From an uncultured Hyphomonadaceae bacterium (GTDB lineage Bacteria; Pseudomonadota; Alphaproteobacteria; Caulobacterales; Maricaulaceae), in assembly GCA_913058335.1 (NCBI GenBank), contig CAJXPX010000009.1, positions 1 through 64,000 of the forward strand: a DNA stretch of 64,000 nucleotides. The letters run 5' to 3'. Below the pieces are notes generated by a model that worked only from the letters and a program-made list of their open reading frames with translations, had not been told where the DNA came from and ran no database searches. Shown here in pieces: positions 53,149 to 63,693 of the stretch. Every line of letters begins with the position of its first letter. Within the stretch, counting starts at the first letter, position 1. The position numbers and the translations under genes were made by a program.

Positions 53149-53721
53149 TTAAGCTTCAAGCGCTTCAGGTGCAGAGGCACCGTCTTTGCGACGCTCGACA
53201 ATTTCGGCGACTTTTTTGCCGCGCTTATTGGCGATTGTCCGCGGGCTTTCCATCCGTTTCAGCGCATCAAAAGTCGCACGCACCATATTATATGGATTAG
53301 ACGTGCCAACAGATTTACCAACAACGTCCTGAACGCCAAGACATTCCAAGACAGCCCGCATGGGACCACCAGCAATCACACCGGTTCCGGGAGGGGCCGA
53401 GCGCATAACGATCTTGCCGGCGCCATGGCGACCACGAACGTCATGATGCAAAGTACGGCCTTCACGAAGAGGAACGCGGATCATAGTTTTTTTAGCCTCT
53501 TCGGACGCTTTGCGGATTGCTTCAGGAACCTCACGGGCTTTACCTTTACCAAATCCAACACGGCCTTTTTCATCGCCAACAATGACGAGAGCGGCGAATG
53601 ACATGTTACGGCCACCTTTTACGGTTTTAGCAACACGGTTAATGTGAACCAAGCGGTCGACGAATTCATTGTCCTGATCGTCATCGCGGCCACGGCGATT
53701 ATCGTTATTACGTGCCATCAT
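53149..53721 (-). CDS. rpsE: 30S ribosomal protein S5
   Basis: A 190-residue protein with a basic N-terminal leader ([18 protein letters not shown]) and the dsRBD-like fold start [94 protein letters not shown] is the core second domain. Confidence 0.99.
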   Translation of the reverse strand: MMARNNDNRRGRDDDQDNEFVDRLVHINRVAKTVKGGRNMSFAALVIVGDEKGRVGFGKGKAREVPEAIRKASEEAKKTMIRVPLREGRTLHHDVRGRHGAGKIVMRSAPPGTGVIAGGPMRAVLECLGVQDVVGKSVGTSNPYNMVRATFDALKRMESPRTIANKRGKKVAEIVERRKDGASAPEALEA

Positions 53722-53728
53722 CGACCCC

Positions 53729-54079
53729 TTAGAATTTCAGTCCGGCTTCGCGAGCCGCATCTGCCAGAGCTTTCACCCGGCCATGGTAAAGATATGCACC
53801 CCGGTCGAAAACAACTTCACCAACTTTGGCTTTTTCAGCCCGTTCAGCGATTAGCTTTCCGATGCGGCCTGCGGCCTCAACATTAGAGCCTTTTTTCGAC
53901 TTGTCTTCGAGTGTGGAAGCAGAGGCGAGAGTTGTGCCTGTCACATCGTCAATAATCTGAACAGAGATGTTCTTGTCAGACCGGAAAACAGACAGACGCG
54001 GACGCCCTTGAGCGTGTTTTTTGAGGCGGCGACGAACACGTTCGGCGCGGCGTATCATGGATTTGCGAGCAGATTTCAT
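53729..54079 (-). CDS. rplR: 50S ribosomal protein L18
   Basis: A 116-residue 5S-rRNA-binding protein: [47 protein letters not shown] and [28 protein letters not shown] at the end. Confidence 0.99.
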   Translation of the reverse strand: MKSARKSMIRRAERVRRRLKKHAQGRPRLSVFRSDKNISVQIIDDVTGTTLASASTLEDKSKKGSNVEAAGRIGKLIAERAEKAKVGEVVFDRGAYLYHGRVKALADAAREAGLKF

Positions 54080-54081
54080 GG

Positions 54082-54615
54082 CTACTTCTTCTTACCTTCC
54101 TTGCTGCGTACAAATTCGCCCAGATAACGAACACCCTTGCCTTTGTAAGGCTCCGGGGTCCGGAATGAGCGGATCTTTGCGGCAACTTGACCGACTTGCT
54201 GCTTATCGATGCCAGACACAATAACCTGTGTCGGCTTCGGCGCTTCGATTTTGATACCTTCAGGCGGTGTAAAATCAACGTCATGAGAGAAACCGAGCTG
54301 CATAGACAAATCATTGCCTTTCATCGACGCTCTGTAACCCACGCCGCGAAGCTCAAGCTCTTTCGTGAAACCGTTCGTAACACCTTGAATCATATTTTCA
54401 ACCATAGTGCGGCTCATGCCCCACATGGCACTGGCGTTTTTCGCGCCTTCAATAGGTGTAAGTGTGAACTCACCGTCCTTCAAAGAGCCTTTAACAGCCT
54501 CTGGAAGTGTGAAACTCAACTCACCTTTTGGTCCTTTGACGGAAACGAGCTGACCGGTAGAGGTCAGCGTAACACCGTCAGTAACAGGAACTGGTCTTTT
54601 ACCAATACGTGACAT
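54082..54615 (-). CDS. rplF: 50S ribosomal protein L6
   Basis: A 177-residue protein starting [17 protein letters not shown]. The family segment is [38 protein letters not shown], and [27 protein letters not shown] ends it. I prefer ATG 54615 over 54618 because MSRIGK is the standard start. Confidence 0.98.
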   Translation of the reverse strand: MSRIGKRPVPVTDGVTLTSTGQLVSVKGPKGELSFTLPEAVKGSLKDGEFTLTPIEGAKNASAMWGMSRTMVENMIQGVTNGFTKELELRGVGYRASMKGNDLSMQLGFSHDVDFTPPEGIKIEAPKPTQVIVSGIDKQQVGQVAAKIRSFRTPEPYKGKGVRYLGEFVRSKEGKKK

Positions 54616-54624
54616 CAAACTCTC

Positions 54625-55023
54625 CTATGACACCTGGCAAAGAACTTCGCCGCCGACATTGTTTTCACGTGCCGCCGCGTCGCTCATGACGCCTTTAGGG
54701 GTGGACAGGATGGCAATCCCAAGACCGTTACGGACTTGAGGAAGTGTTTTCACGGAAGAATAAACGCGACGTCCGGGCTTGGAGATACGTTTGATTTCCC
54801 GAATAACAGCTTCGCCTTCGAAATATTTTAATTCAACATTAAACGCCCGAAAACCGGCTTCATCTTTTGTTTCTTCGTAACCACGGATAAAACCTTCATC
54901 CGCAAGAACATCGAGAACACGACCCCGGAGGTTTGACGCAGGCGTCATGACCGAGGAACGATTCCGGAGAATAGCGTTACGGATACGTGTGAGCATATCC
55001 CCAAGAGGATCTGAAAATGACAT
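54625..55023 (-). CDS. rpsH: 30S ribosomal protein S8
   Basis: A 132-residue protein: [47 protein letters not shown] at the start and [36 protein letters not shown] at the end. It binds 16S rRNA and in many bacteria represses this operon. Confidence 0.99.
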   Translation of the reverse strand: MSFSDPLGDMLTRIRNAILRNRSSVMTPASNLRGRVLDVLADEGFIRGYEETKDEAGFRAFNVELKYFEGEAVIREIKRISKPGRRVYSSVKTLPQVRNGLGIAILSTPKGVMSDAAARENNVGGEVLCQVS

Positions 55024-55035
55024 GATGTCTCCTCC

Positions 55036-55341
55036 CTACCAGCTTGATTTCACGAGGCCAGGAATAAGGCCCATGGATCCCAATTCGCGCAAAGCGATAC
55101 GGGACATTTTCATTTTGCGATAATAACCACGCGGGCGACCGGTGACTTGGCAACGGTTACGAATACGGGTTTCAGCAGAATTACGGGGAAGAGCCGCAAG
55201 TTTCAGTTGCGCTTGAAAGCGCTCCTCAACTGGCAGATCCTTATCGCGAGCAATATCTTTCAGCAGAGCGCGCTTAGCGGCATATTTTGCCACTAGACGC
55301 TGACGCTTTAGATTACGCTCGACTGAGCTTACTTTAGCCAT
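55036..55341 (-). CDS. rpsN: 30S ribosomal protein S14 (zinc-free form)
   Basis: A 101-residue protein: [99 protein letters not shown]. Only one Cys, so it is the long, zinc-independent type. Confidence 0.99.
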   Translation of the reverse strand: MAKVSSVERNLKRQRLVAKYAAKRALLKDIARDKDLPVEERFQAQLKLAALPRNSAETRIRNRCQVTGRPRGYYRKMKMSRIALRELGSMGLIPGLVKSSW

Positions 55342-55426
55342 TTACTTGTCTCCTGTTTGCAAGACCGTCAGCTTGATTGCCATCCGATCCGCTTAGCTTG
55401 TTGCGTTCGCTCTAATACCTGTCAGA

Positions 55427-55981
55427 TTAATTTCTGAACGGGAATGAGAACGCGGCCAACAATGCCTTGGCTTCTTCATCTGTTGGGGCACTGGTTTGCA
55501 CCACAATGTCCATACCGCGAACGGAATCGACTTTATCATAATCAATTTCAGGGAAAACGATGTGTTCTTTAAGGCCCATAGCGTAATTACCATGGCCGTC
55601 AAAGCTTTTACCGCTTAAACCCCGGAAGTCACGAACGCGAGGCAACGCAATGTTGACCAGACGATCAAGAAATTCATACATTTTATCACGGCGTAAAGTC
55701 ACCTTGGTGCCGATAACCATACCGTCTCGAAGCTTAAAGCTGGCGATAGATTTTTTTGCAATACAAGGCACAGGCTTTTGACCCGCAATTAACTCAAGCT
55801 CTTCCATAGCGGCCTGAACTTTTTTCTTGTCGCCGACACCTTCACCGATGCCCATGTTCAACACGATCTTTTCGATACGCGGAACCTGCATCTCGGACGT
55901 ATAGCCGAATTGTTCTTTCATCTTCGCACGGACTTCATCACGATAGACCGCCGCGAGGCGTGGTTCATACGGTTTAGCCAT
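55427..55981 (-). CDS. rplE: 50S ribosomal protein L5
   Basis: A 184-residue 5S-rRNA-binding protein: [65 protein letters not shown], and [42 protein letters not shown] at the end. Its start overlaps the rplX end by eight bases. Confidence 0.99.
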   Translation of the reverse strand: MAKPYEPRLAAVYRDEVRAKMKEQFGYTSEMQVPRIEKIVLNMGIGEGVGDKKKVQAAMEELELIAGQKPVPCIAKKSIASFKLRDGMVIGTKVTLRRDKMYEFLDRLVNIALPRVRDFRGLSGKSFDGHGNYAMGLKEHIVFPEIDYDKVDSVRGMDIVVQTSAPTDEEAKALLAAFSFPFRN

Positions 55982-56294
55982 CTATGACTTCCCCTGATTT
56001 TTTGGCGACGCGAACTTTTTTGCCGTCTTTCAACGTTTTAAAGCCCACGCGCGTGGGTGTATTTTCTTTTGGATCAAGATGCGCCACGTTGGAAACGTGA
56101 ATAGGCGCTTCAAATTCCTTAATGCCGCCATCCGGATCCATTTGGCTTGGGCGCACATGACGCTTGACCATACGGACGCCTTTGACAACGACGCGCTCTT
56201 CTTTTGGTGACACTTTCAGGACTTCGCCCTTACGGCCTTTATCCTTACCGGAGATAATAACGACATAGTCGCCTTTTTTAATCTTCGCAGCCAT
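55974..56294 (-). CDS. rplX: 50S ribosomal protein L24
   Basis: A 106-residue protein with the KOW motif [54 protein letters not shown]. The end overlaps rplE. Confidence 0.99.
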   Translation of the reverse strand: MAAKIKKGDYVVIISGKDKGRKGEVLKVSPKEERVVVKGVRMVKRHVRPSQMDPDGGIKEFEAPIHVSNVAHLDPKENTPTRVGFKTLKDGKKVRVAKKSGEVIDG

Positions 56295-56296
56295 GG

Positions 56297-56665
56297 TTAG
56301 AGTACCTCTGGAGCCAGAGAGACGATCTTCATGTGGTTTTTAGCACGGAGCTCACGAGGAACTGGGCCAAAAATCCGTGTGCCGATCGGCTCACCATTAT
56401 TATTGATGATAACGGCCGCATTGCCGTCAAAGCGGATAACTGATCCGTCGCGGCGCTGTATATCTTTCCGCACACGAACAACAATAGCTTTCCGCACATC
56501 GCCTTTTTTTACTTTGCCGCGCGGGATGGCTTCTTTGACTGAAACCACGATTGTATCCCCGACATGGGCATAACGACGCTTGGACCCGCCAAGCACTTTG
56601 ATGCACTGCACGCGGCGGGCGCCGGAATTATCGGCCACTTCTAGGTTTGTCTGCATTTGAATCAT
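56297..56665 (-). CDS. rplN: 50S ribosomal protein L14
   Basis: A 122-residue protein: [67 protein letters not shown] and [28 protein letters not shown] at the end. Confidence 0.99.
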   Translation of the reverse strand: MIQMQTNLEVADNSGARRVQCIKVLGGSKRRYAHVGDTIVVSVKEAIPRGKVKKGDVRKAIVVRVRKDIQRRDGSVIRFDGNAAVIINNNGEPIGTRIFGPVPRELRAKNHMKIVSLAPEVL

Positions 56666-56714
56666 GAGACGTCTCCTTGTTTATATGAGAAGGTTCAACG
56701 AAAGGCGAAATGCC

Positions 56715-56945
56715 TTACGCTGAGACTACTTCCCACCGCTTTAATTTTGACTTTGGCGCACATTCGCTAATACGAACAATATCGCCAACCTTATGGGCAC
56801 TCTTTTCGTCATGCGCATGATAGCGCTTTGAACGACGAATCGTCTTTTTTAACAAAGGATGCAGATAGGCGCGCTCAACTCTGACCACAACCGTCTTTTC
56901 ACCTTTATCTGACACGACTGTGCCCTGAAGTATGCGTTTTGGCAT
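56715..56945 (-). CDS. rpsQ: 30S ribosomal protein S17
   Basis: A 76-residue protein: [71 protein letters not shown], the family core throughout. Confidence 0.98.
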   Translation of the reverse strand: MPKRILQGTVVSDKGEKTVVVRVERAYLHPLLKKTIRRSKRYHAHDEKSAHKVGDIVRISECAPKSKLKRWEVVSA

Positions 56946-56956
56946 CTCGACCTACC

Positions 56957-57157
56957 TTAAGCCTTCTTAGCGGGTTTATTTTCCGCCATGATTGTTTTGA
57001 CACGCGCAATATCGCGACGCACCTGGCGTACGCGGGCGGTCTTTTCTAACTGGCCGGTCGCATCCTGAAAACGCAGATTGAACTGCTCTTTCTTCAGCTT
57101 CAGCAACTCGTCATTGAGTTGATCGGCACTCATGGCTCTGACGTCAGTAGCTTTCAT
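56957..57157 (-). CDS. rpmC: 50S ribosomal protein L29
   Basis: A 66-residue protein: [58 protein letters not shown] use ATG 57157; the codon before it is also ATG. Confidence 0.97.
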   Translation of the reverse strand: MKATDVRAMSADQLNDELLKLKKEQFNLRFQDATGQLEKTARVRQVRRDIARVKTIMAENKPAKKA

Positions 57158-57166
57158 CATCGCCTC

Positions 57167-57583
57167 CTATTGCTCGCCTGGGCGTGTGACGATTTTCGTC
57201 TTCACAGGCAATTTGGCAGCTCCAAGACGAAGCGCTTCACGCGCAACATCATCCGGCACACCATCAATTTCAAACATGATCCGACCTGGACGCACTTTCG
57301 CAGCCCAGAATTCCACGGAACCTTTACCCTTACCCATCCGAACTTCGGTTGGTTTTTTCGTAACAGGTACATCCGGGAAGATGCGGATCCATACACGACC
57401 GGCCCGTTTCATGTGACGGGTAATCGCCCGGCGAGTCGCCTCGATCTGACGCGCGGTTACGCGCTCTGGTTCCATGGCTTTCAGTCCGTAAGACCCGAAA
57501 TTCAAAGCCGAACCACCTTTGGCAAGACCTTTAATCCGGCCCTTATGGGCTTTCCGGAATTTTGTACGTTTTGGCTGTAACAT
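57167..57583 (-). CDS. rplP: 50S ribosomal protein L16
   Basis: A 138-residue protein starting [78 protein letters not shown], with [28 protein letters not shown]. Confidence 0.99.
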   Translation of the reverse strand: MLQPKRTKFRKAHKGRIKGLAKGGSALNFGSYGLKAMEPERVTARQIEATRRAITRHMKRAGRVWIRIFPDVPVTKKPTEVRMGKGKGSVEFWAAKVRPGRIMFEIDGVPDDVAREALRLGAAKLPVKTKIVTRPGEQ

Positions 57584-57600
57584 TGTGTTTCGCCTCTATC

Positions 57601-58338
57601 TTAATTGGCGCGTGCCGGACGACGTCCGCCACGATCACCACGATCATTACCGCCGCGTGAGCGTGTATCGCCCTGCTGCGTCATGCGCTTTTCATGTGCA
57701 TATGGGTCATGCTCCATGATCTCGCCTTTGTTGATCCAAACTTTAATACCGATAATACCCATAGCCGTCATCGCACGCGCAACACCGTAATCGATGTCAG
57801 CCCGCATTGTATGAAGCGGAACGGAACCTTCTTGGTACTGTTCAACCCGGGCAATCTCGGCTCCGCCAAGACGACCGCCTACTTTAATCTTACAGCCTTC
57901 AGCGCCCATGCGCATTGCAGACTGCATAGACCGTTTCATGGCGCGGCGGAATGAAACGCGGCGCTCAAGCTGTTGGGCGATCCCGTCAGCTACGAGGTTT
58001 GCGTCGACCTCCGGCTTGCGGACTTCAACCAAGTTGATGAAGACTTCGCCGTCGACCATTGAGGCAACTTTCTTACGAAGCACTTCAATGTCGGCGCCTT
58101 TTTTACCAATCACAACACCCGGACGCGCCGTGTAAATTGTGATGCGGCAAGTTTTGTGCGGACGCTCAATAACAACGCGGGAGACAGAAGCGTTTTTCAG
58201 CTCTGATGCCAAGAAAGCACGAATAGAGAGATCTTGATGTAAAAGATCACCATATTCAGCGGTGTTCGCGTACCAACGTGATGACCAAGTCCGGTTAATA
58301 CCAAGACGAAGGCCAATTGGATTAATCTTCTGACCCAT
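57601..58338 (-). CDS. rpsC: 30S ribosomal protein S3
   Basis: A 245-residue protein: [40 protein letters not shown], the KH domain [25 protein letters not shown], and [26 protein letters not shown]. The C-terminal tail is Arg/Gly-rich ([21 protein letters not shown]). It overlaps rplV by one base. Confidence 0.99.
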   Translation of the reverse strand: MGQKINPIGLRLGINRTWSSRWYANTAEYGDLLHQDLSIRAFLASELKNASVSRVVIERPHKTCRITIYTARPGVVIGKKGADIEVLRKKVASMVDGEVFINLVEVRKPEVDANLVADGIAQQLERRVSFRRAMKRSMQSAMRMGAEGCKIKVGGRLGGAEIARVEQYQEGSVPLHTMRADIDYGVARAMTAMGIIGIKVWINKGEIMEHDPYAHEKRMTQQGDTRSRGGNDRGDRGGRRPARAN

Positions 58339-58802
58339 TACGCAGCCTTCTCTTTTTTCTTCTCGGCCTTTTTCGGCGCGTCTTTCTTCTCAGCTTTCTT
58401 TGCAGACTTCTCTGGAGCTGGAGCGACGTCTTCGTCTTGCTCGCGCACAACGATTGTCAACTCGGAAAACGGCTTCAAGATACGAGCGCCGCGACCGCGA
58501 GCCCGAGCCCGGAAACGCTTCATAACAAAGTTTTTCCCGACATAAGCTTCAGACACGATCAAGGAGTCGATATCAAGACCGTGATTGTTTTCAGCATTGG
58601 CAATGGCGCTTTCGAGAACCTTTTTCACTTCACCGGAAATCCGCTTATGCGAAAATTCCAGATCGGCGAGCGCTTTCTCGACCTTTTTACCGCGAATAAG
58701 CTGAGCCACTAGATTCAGCTTAATTGGGCTGATCCGGATCATGCGCAGCTTGGCGCGTGCCTCTTTGTCGCCAACGCGACGTGGATTTTTTTCTTTTGCC
58801 AT
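58338..58802 (-). CDS. rplV: 50S ribosomal protein L22 with Lys/Ala-rich tail
   Basis: A 154-residue protein; the usual body is about 110-125. [41 protein letters not shown] and [35 protein letters not shown] are L22. Residues after about 122 ([32 protein letters not shown]) are a lysine/alanine-rich tail, similar in composition to the rplO linker. Confidence 0.98.
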   Translation of the reverse strand: MAKEKNPRRVGDKEARAKLRMIRISPIKLNLVAQLIRGKKVEKALADLEFSHKRISGEVKKVLESAIANAENNHGLDIDSLIVSEAYVGKNFVMKRFRARARGRGARILKPFSELTIVVREQDEDVAPAPEKSAKKAEKKDAPKKAEKKKEKAA

Positions 58803-58808
58803 GGCTAT

Positions 58809-59087
58809 CTACTTCCGTTTGGCTTTTTTGTCGGCCGCATGACCGTAATAAGTGCGTGTCGGCGCAAATTCGCCGAGTTTGTGGCCCACCATGTCCTCGT
58901 CAACAAGAACAGGAATAAACTTTTGGCCGTTGTGAACCTGAAAGGTCAAACCCACAAAGTTCGGCATAATCGTAGACCGACGCGACCAAGTTTTGATCGG
59001 CTTGTGACGACCCTCAGCACGAGTGGCTTCGGCTTTTTTGAGCAGATACCCGTCAACAAACGGGCCTTTCCAGACTGAACGTGGCAT
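58809..59087 (-). CDS. rpsS: 30S ribosomal protein S19
   Basis: A 92-residue protein: [92 protein letters not shown], the typical family sequence. Confidence 0.99.
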   Translation of the reverse strand: MPRSVWKGPFVDGYLLKKAEATRAEGRHKPIKTWSRRSTIMPNFVGLTFQVHNGQKFIPVLVDEDMVGHKLGEFAPTRTYYGHAADKKAKRK

Positions 59088-59099
59088 ACTCCGCGCTCC

Positions 59100-59936
59100 C
59101 TAACGTTTTTTCTTCGCGTGGCGCGAACGAATGATGAATTTGTCAGTCGCTTTATTAGAGCGTGTGCGGGCACCTTTAGTTGGCTTACCCCAAGGTGTCA
59201 CTGGGTGACGACCACCAGAGGTCCGGCCTTCACCACCACCATGCGGGTGATCTACAGGGTTCATGGCAACGCCGCGAACCGAAGGGCGCTTACCAAGCCA
59301 ACGCTTACGGCCGGCTTTACCAAGATTTATGTTCATGTGATCCGGATTAGAAACCGCGCCAACAGTTGCCATGCAAGACTGATGAACCATACGCATTTCA
59401 CCGGATTTCAAACGAACCTGAGCATAACCTTCGGAGCGACCTACGAGCTGAGCATAAGCTCCGGCTGAACGAGCCATTTGACCGCCTTTGCCAGGCTTCA
59501 ATTCCACATTGTGAATAATTGTGCCGATAGGCATAGCGCGCAGAGGCATTGCATTGCCAGGTTTTACGTCACCTTTAGCGGAGGATAAAACTTTATCGCC
59601 CTCTGACAAACGCTGCGGCGCCAGGATGTAAGCTTTTTCACCGTCTTTATATTCGATCAAAGCAATAAAAGCTGTCCGGTTTGGATCATACTCCATACGA
59701 AGGACAGTCGCCTCCATATCCATCTTGTTCCGTTTAAAATCGATAACACGATAGAGACGTTTATGACCACCGCCTTGACGACGGGATGTGATACGACCGG
59801 TATTGTTACGACCACCTGTTTTTGTCAGACCTTCGGTCAGTGACTTTTCAGGGCGACCTTTATGCAATTCGTCGCGATCAACCTGTACAAGGTGACGGCG
59901 CGAAGGGCTGGTCGGATTAAATGTCTTTAAAGCCAT
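59100..59936 (-). CDS. rplB: 50S ribosomal protein L2
   Basis: A 278-residue protein, one of the earliest assembling large-subunit proteins. Marks are [59 protein letters not shown] and [57 protein letters not shown], which holds the peptidyl-transferase-near His. Confidence 0.99.
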   Translation of the reverse strand: MALKTFNPTSPSRRHLVQVDRDELHKGRPEKSLTEGLTKTGGRNNTGRITSRRQGGGHKRLYRVIDFKRNKMDMEATVLRMEYDPNRTAFIALIEYKDGEKAYILAPQRLSEGDKVLSSAKGDVKPGNAMPLRAMPIGTIIHNVELKPGKGGQMARSAGAYAQLVGRSEGYAQVRLKSGEMRMVHQSCMATVGAVSNPDHMNINLGKAGRKRWLGKRPSVRGVAMNPVDHPHGGGEGRTSGGRHPVTPWGKPTKGARTRSNKATDKFIIRSRHAKKKR

Positions 59937-59945
59937 TTTCTTTTC

Positions 59946-60242
59946 CTACAGTCCGGTTGCGATGTCGATGCTGTCGCCGTCTTTCAACGTCACAACAGCT
60001 TTCTTGACATCATTGCGTCGACCAGGACGACCCCGGAAGCGCTTGGTTTTACCTTTGACGCGAAGCGTGTTTACAGCCGTAACAGAAACCTTGAACAATT
60101 GCTCAATAGCCTCTTTGATTTCCGGCTTGGATGCGCTCAACGGCACTTCGAAAACAACTTGGTTGTTCTCGGAAATGATTGTCGTCTTTTCCGTGATGAT
60201 CGGAGAGACCACCGTATCATAATGGCGGGCAGCTACACTCAT
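59946..60242 (-). CDS. rplW: 50S ribosomal protein L23
   Basis: A 98-residue protein: [90 protein letters not shown]. It lies at the exit tunnel where trigger factor and SRP dock. It overlaps the rplD end by ATGA. Confidence 0.99.
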   Translation of the reverse strand: MSVAARHYDTVVSPIITEKTTIISENNQVVFEVPLSASKPEIKEAIEQLFKVSVTAVNTLRVKGKTKRFRGRPGRRNDVKKAVVTLKDGDSIDIATGL

Positions 60243-60859
60243 TTTAGACGAGCCTCCAAATCTGCGACAGCCTGTTTTGTCAAGATAAGTTTGTGACGTT
60301 TCAGAATGTCATATACGTTTGCACCTTGGCTTGGCAGAACATCCAAATTCGGGATGTTTTTCGCCGCCTTGGCAAAATTTTCTTCAACAGCGTTCCCGCT
60401 AACGATTAAGCCGTTTGTTATACCCAACCCAGCCAATTGCTTGCGGAGCTCAGCCGTCTTAGCGGATTTCAAAACAGCATCATCAATGATGATAAGCTCT
60501 TTCGCACCGGCTTTTGCAGACAAAGCATGACGTAAAGCTAAAGCCCGTAATTTCTTAGGCAAGCCGTGGGCATGAGAGCGAACACGTGGTCCGTGCGCTT
60601 TAGCACCACCGCGAAACTGAGAAACAGATCCGTTACCGTGACGCGCTGTACCGCCGCCTTTTTGCTTCCCAATACGCTTTTTTCGTTTGGAAACGTCGCC
60701 GCGCTCTTGAACTTCGTGAGTTCCAGCCTGACGGCGCGCTAATTGATAACGCACCATACGGTGTAAAATGTCTTTTCGGGGCTCATTGGCAAAAATGGCG
60801 TCGTCGAGATCGACGGAACCGGAAGCCTTACCCGCAAGTGTTTGGACGTCGAGTTTCAT
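60239..60859 (-). CDS. rplD: 50S ribosomal protein L4
   Basis: A 206-residue protein. The core is [81 protein letters not shown]. The ORF track runs upstream to 60973 inside rplC. I use ATG 60859 ([10 protein letters not shown]), two bases after the rplC stop, where GGAGAAGG serves as ribosome site. In E. coli L4 represses the S10 operon; no leader for that is recognisable here. Confidence 0.97.
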   Translation of the reverse strand: MKLDVQTLAGKASGSVDLDDAIFANEPRKDILHRMVRYQLARRQAGTHEVQERGDVSKRKKRIGKQKGGGTARHGNGSVSQFRGGAKAHGPRVRSHAHGLPKKLRALALRHALSAKAGAKELIIIDDAVLKSAKTAELRKQLAGLGITNGLIVSGNAVEENFAKAAKNIPNLDVLPSQGANVYDILKRHKLILTKQAVADLEARLK

Positions 60860-60860
60860 T

Positions 60861-61676
60861 TTAGCCTTCTCCGCCATCTTCATCTGTTGTGGCTGCCATA
60901 GCTGCCGCTTGCTCTTCTGCAACGCGCTTGGCTTCGGCTTCCGCTTCGGCGAGCGCCGCAGCTTCAGCCTCATCCGCTGCTTTCAGAGCCTCTTTACGAT
61001 CTGTCATTGTCGCGGCTGGGAAGATAAGACCTTCTGGCTGCGGCTTTTTCACAGCATCGCGAACCTCAAGCCAAGTCCCTTTTGCACCCGGCGTTGCGCC
61101 CTTAATAAGGAGCAAACCATCCTCGATTTCGATACGCGCTATTTCCAAGTTCTGGTTTGTCCGGCGAACGGCGCCCATGTGACCCGCCATTTTCTTGCCT
61201 TTGAAAACCTTACCCGGATCTTGACATTGACCGGTAGAGCCGTGCGACCGGTGAGAGATAGATACACCATGTGTTGCGCGGAGACCGCCAAAGTTATGGC
61301 GCTTCATCGCACCCGCGAACCCTTTACCGACCGTAATGCCGGAGACGTCAACAAGCTGACCAGGCAAGAAATGCCCAGCAATCAATTCTTCGCCAACTGC
61401 CACAAGGTTTTCTTCGTCTACACGAAACTCAACGAGCTTTTTCTTCGGCGTAACTGACGCTTTGGCAAAACGCTCGCGCTCAGCCTTAGAGACGCGCTTT
61501 GGTTTGGCTTCACCAGACCCCAGTTGAACTGCTGTATAGCCGTCCCGCTCTTGTGTTTTTTGAGCCACGACCTGACAGCCCTCTAATGCGAGAACCGTGA
61601 CAGGCACATGATTTCCCAATTCGTCATAGACGCGGGTCATGCCCAGTTTTTTTGCTAATAGACCTGTACGTAACAT
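60861..61676 (-). CDS. rplC: 50S ribosomal protein L3 with Ala/Glu-rich tail
   Basis: A 271-residue protein; the usual length is 205-240. The core has [48 protein letters not shown], where Gln in GQ is the known methylation site in other bacteria. The last 50 residues ([45 protein letters not shown]) are acidic, helical and low in complexity, unlike the basic tails of rplO and rplV. Confidence 0.98.
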   Translation of the reverse strand: MLRTGLLAKKLGMTRVYDELGNHVPVTVLALEGCQVVAQKTQERDGYTAVQLGSGEAKPKRVSKAERERFAKASVTPKKKLVEFRVDEENLVAVGEELIAGHFLPGQLVDVSGITVGKGFAGAMKRHNFGGLRATHGVSISHRSHGSTGQCQDPGKVFKGKKMAGHMGAVRRTNQNLEIARIEIEDGLLLIKGATPGAKGTWLEVRDAVKKPQPEGLIFPAATMTDRKEALKAADEAEAAALAEAEAEAKRVAEEQAAAMAATTDEDGGEG

Positions 61677-61678
61677 GT

Positions 61679-61993
61679 CTATGCTCCCAATTTGATTTCG
61701 ACGTCAACGCCGGCAGCGAGGTCGAGCTTCATAAGCGCGTCCACGGTTTGCGGTGTTGGGTCCACGATATCGAGCATACGCTTATGCGTACGGATCTCGA
61801 ATTGCTCGCGAGATTTCTTATTAACATGTGGTGAGCGGTTTACAGTAAAACGCTCAATCCGAGTTGGCAGCGGAATGGGCCCGCGCACGGTTGCACCAGT
61901 GCGCTTAGCCGTAGAGACGATCTCCTTGGTAGAAGTATCGAGAATACGGTGGTCGAAGGCTTTCAACCGGATGCGAATATTTTGACGATCCAT
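61679..61993 (-). CDS. rpsJ: 30S ribosomal protein S10
   Basis: A 104-residue protein: [99 protein letters not shown]. First gene of the S10 part, 81 bases after tuf. Confidence 0.99.
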   Translation of the reverse strand: MDRQNIRIRLKAFDHRILDTSTKEIVSTAKRTGATVRGPIPLPTRIERFTVNRSPHVNKKSREQFEIRTHKRMLDIVDPTPQTVDALMKLDLAAGVDVEIKLGA

Positions 61994-62074
61994 AACAGGG
62001 CCTAATCTTTACGCTTCAAACAACGACCCGACGCCGCCTATGTGGCGCCGGACAAATGAGTTACTTAAACTGAC

Positions 62075-63250
62075 TTAGTCAGTAATTTTTGACACAACAC
62101 CGGCGCCGACCGTACGTCCACCTTCACGGATAGCGAAGCGAAGCTTCTCTTCCATGGCGATTGGCACGATAAGCTCGACATCAATGTTCACATTGTCGCC
62201 CGGCATAACCATTTCTGTACCAGACTTCAAAGTCACAACACCCGTCACATCCGTTGTCCGGAAGTAAAATTGCGGGCGGTAATTATCAAAGAACGGCGTA
62301 TGACGGCCACCCTCTTCCTTGGTCAGGATATAAGCTTCCGCTTCGAACTTCTTATGCGGCGTAACAGAACCCGGCTTACAAAGAACCTGGCCACGCTCAA
62401 CACCCTCGCGGTCAACACCCCGAAGAAGCGCGCCGATATTGTCGCCGGCCTCGCCTCGGTCAAGAAGCTTACGGAACATTTCAACACCGGTACAAGTCGT
62501 TTTCTTTGTATCTTTAATACCAACGATTTCAATCTCGTCGCCAACATTGACCGCACCGCGCTCAACACGGCCCGTGACAACAGTCCCCCGGCCAGAGATA
62601 GAGAACACGTCCTCAATAGGCATCAAGAAAGGCTGATCAATCGCGCGCTCAGGCTGCGGAATGTAGGAATCAACCGCTTCCATCAACTTCTTGATAGACT
62701 CTTCACCGATCTCAGGAGATTCGCCGTTCATCGCGGCCAGAGCAGAGCCTGCAATCACAGGAATGTCATCGCCCGGGAAGTCATAAGAGCTGAGAAGCTC
62801 ACGGATTTCCATTTCAACAAGCTCAAGAAGCTCTTCGTCGTCAACCTGGTCAACTTTGTTCATGTAAACAACCAGAGCCGGAACACCGACCTGACGCGCA
62901 AGCAGGATGTGCTCACGTGTTTGCGGCATCGGGCCGTCTGCTGCGTTCACAACCAAAATGCCGCCATCCATTTGAGCCGCACCCGTGATCATGTTCTTAA
63001 CATAGTCAGCATGGCCCGGGCAGTCGACGTGGGCATAGTGACGGTTTTCTGTCTCATACTCAACGTGAGCTGTAGAAATGGTGATACCACGCGCTTTTTC
63101 TTCAGGCGCGCCGTCAATCTGATCATACGCACGGAAGTCACCGAAATACTTCGTGATCGCCGCCGTTAGCGTCGTCTTGCCGTGGTCAACGTGACCAATC
63201 GTGCCAATATTGGCATGCGGCTTATTACGCTCGAATTTCTCTTTTGCCAT
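62075..63250 (-). CDS. tuf: Elongation factor Tu
   Basis: A 391-residue GTPase that brings aminoacyl-tRNA to the ribosome. G1 [12 protein letters not shown]3 DCPGHADY, G4 NKVD and G5 region are visible; [16 protein letters not shown] is the switch I region. Start ATG 63250 ([19 protein letters not shown]), not the longer ORF at 63340. It is followed by rpsJ, while fusA, rpsG and rpsL are not in the window. Confidence 0.99.
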   Translation of the reverse strand: MAKEKFERNKPHANIGTIGHVDHGKTTLTAAITKYFGDFRAYDQIDGAPEEKARGITISTAHVEYETENRHYAHVDCPGHADYVKNMITGAAQMDGGILVVNAADGPMPQTREHILLARQVGVPALVVYMNKVDQVDDEELLELVEMEIRELLSSYDFPGDDIPVIAGSALAAMNGESPEIGEESIKKLMEAVDSYIPQPERAIDQPFLMPIEDVFSISGRGTVVTGRVERGAVNVGDEIEIVGIKDTKKTTCTGVEMFRKLLDRGEAGDNIGALLRGVDREGVERGQVLCKPGSVTPHKKFEAEAYILTKEEGGRHTPFFDNYRPQFYFRTTDVTGVVTLKSGTEMVMPGDNVNIDVELIVPIAMEEKLRFAIREGGRTVGAGVVSKITD

Positions 63251-63363
63251 GTTTACTCTCACATGTTGTGGGACCAGATGATTACCTGAACCCGGTTTGA
63301 ATGCCTGCCCCCTAAGTGGGGCCACGTTACCCCGTTTCAAGGGCCCCTGCTCTAGGGATTATT

Positions 63364-63437
63364 TGGAGCGGGCGGCGGGAATCGAACCCGCGTCATCAGC
63401 TTGGAAGGCTGAGGTCTTACCACTACACAACGCCCGC
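63364..63437 (-). tRNA. tRNA-Gly (anticodon UCC), CCA encoded
   Basis: GCGGGCG pairs with CGCCCGC, followed by U-CCA. The anticodon loop CUUCCAA gives UCC. The T arm GGGUUCGAUUCCC is normal, 74 nt. It lies between tRNA-Tyr and tuf on the same strand, so the three are probably transcribed together. Confidence 0.97.
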
Positions 63438-63466
63438 GGTAAAATATTTTACCTTCTTGCTGAAGG

Positions 63467-63551
63467 TGGTGGAGAGGGTTGGATTCGAACCAACGTACAC
63501 ATAGTGATCAGATTTACAGTCTGACGCCTTTAACCACTCGGCCACCTCTCC
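63467..63551 (-). tRNA. tRNA-Tyr (anticodon GUA), CCA encoded
   Basis: GGAGAGG pairs with CCUCUCC and A-CCA follows. The anticodon loop CUGUAAA gives GUA, and a long variable arm places it in class II, as expected for bacterial tyrosine, 85 nt. It is 29 bases from tRNA-Gly. Confidence 0.97.
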
Positions 63552-63693
63552 TACCGAAGATTTTGTTCTGGCCGTAGAACAAAATCGAAGTTTCGTTGCC
63601 TCCAACAAAAAAATACTCTGTCAGTTGGGCGGTAAGCATGTTAGCCGCTTCGTGCACAGAGACCTGTTTAATATCAGCGGACGTATAAAGACC

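Noticed and set aside
62270-63169. 299-residue plus-strand ORF opposite tuf
   Set aside because: Typical antisense shadow of a strongly codon-biased gene; no ribosome site or family.
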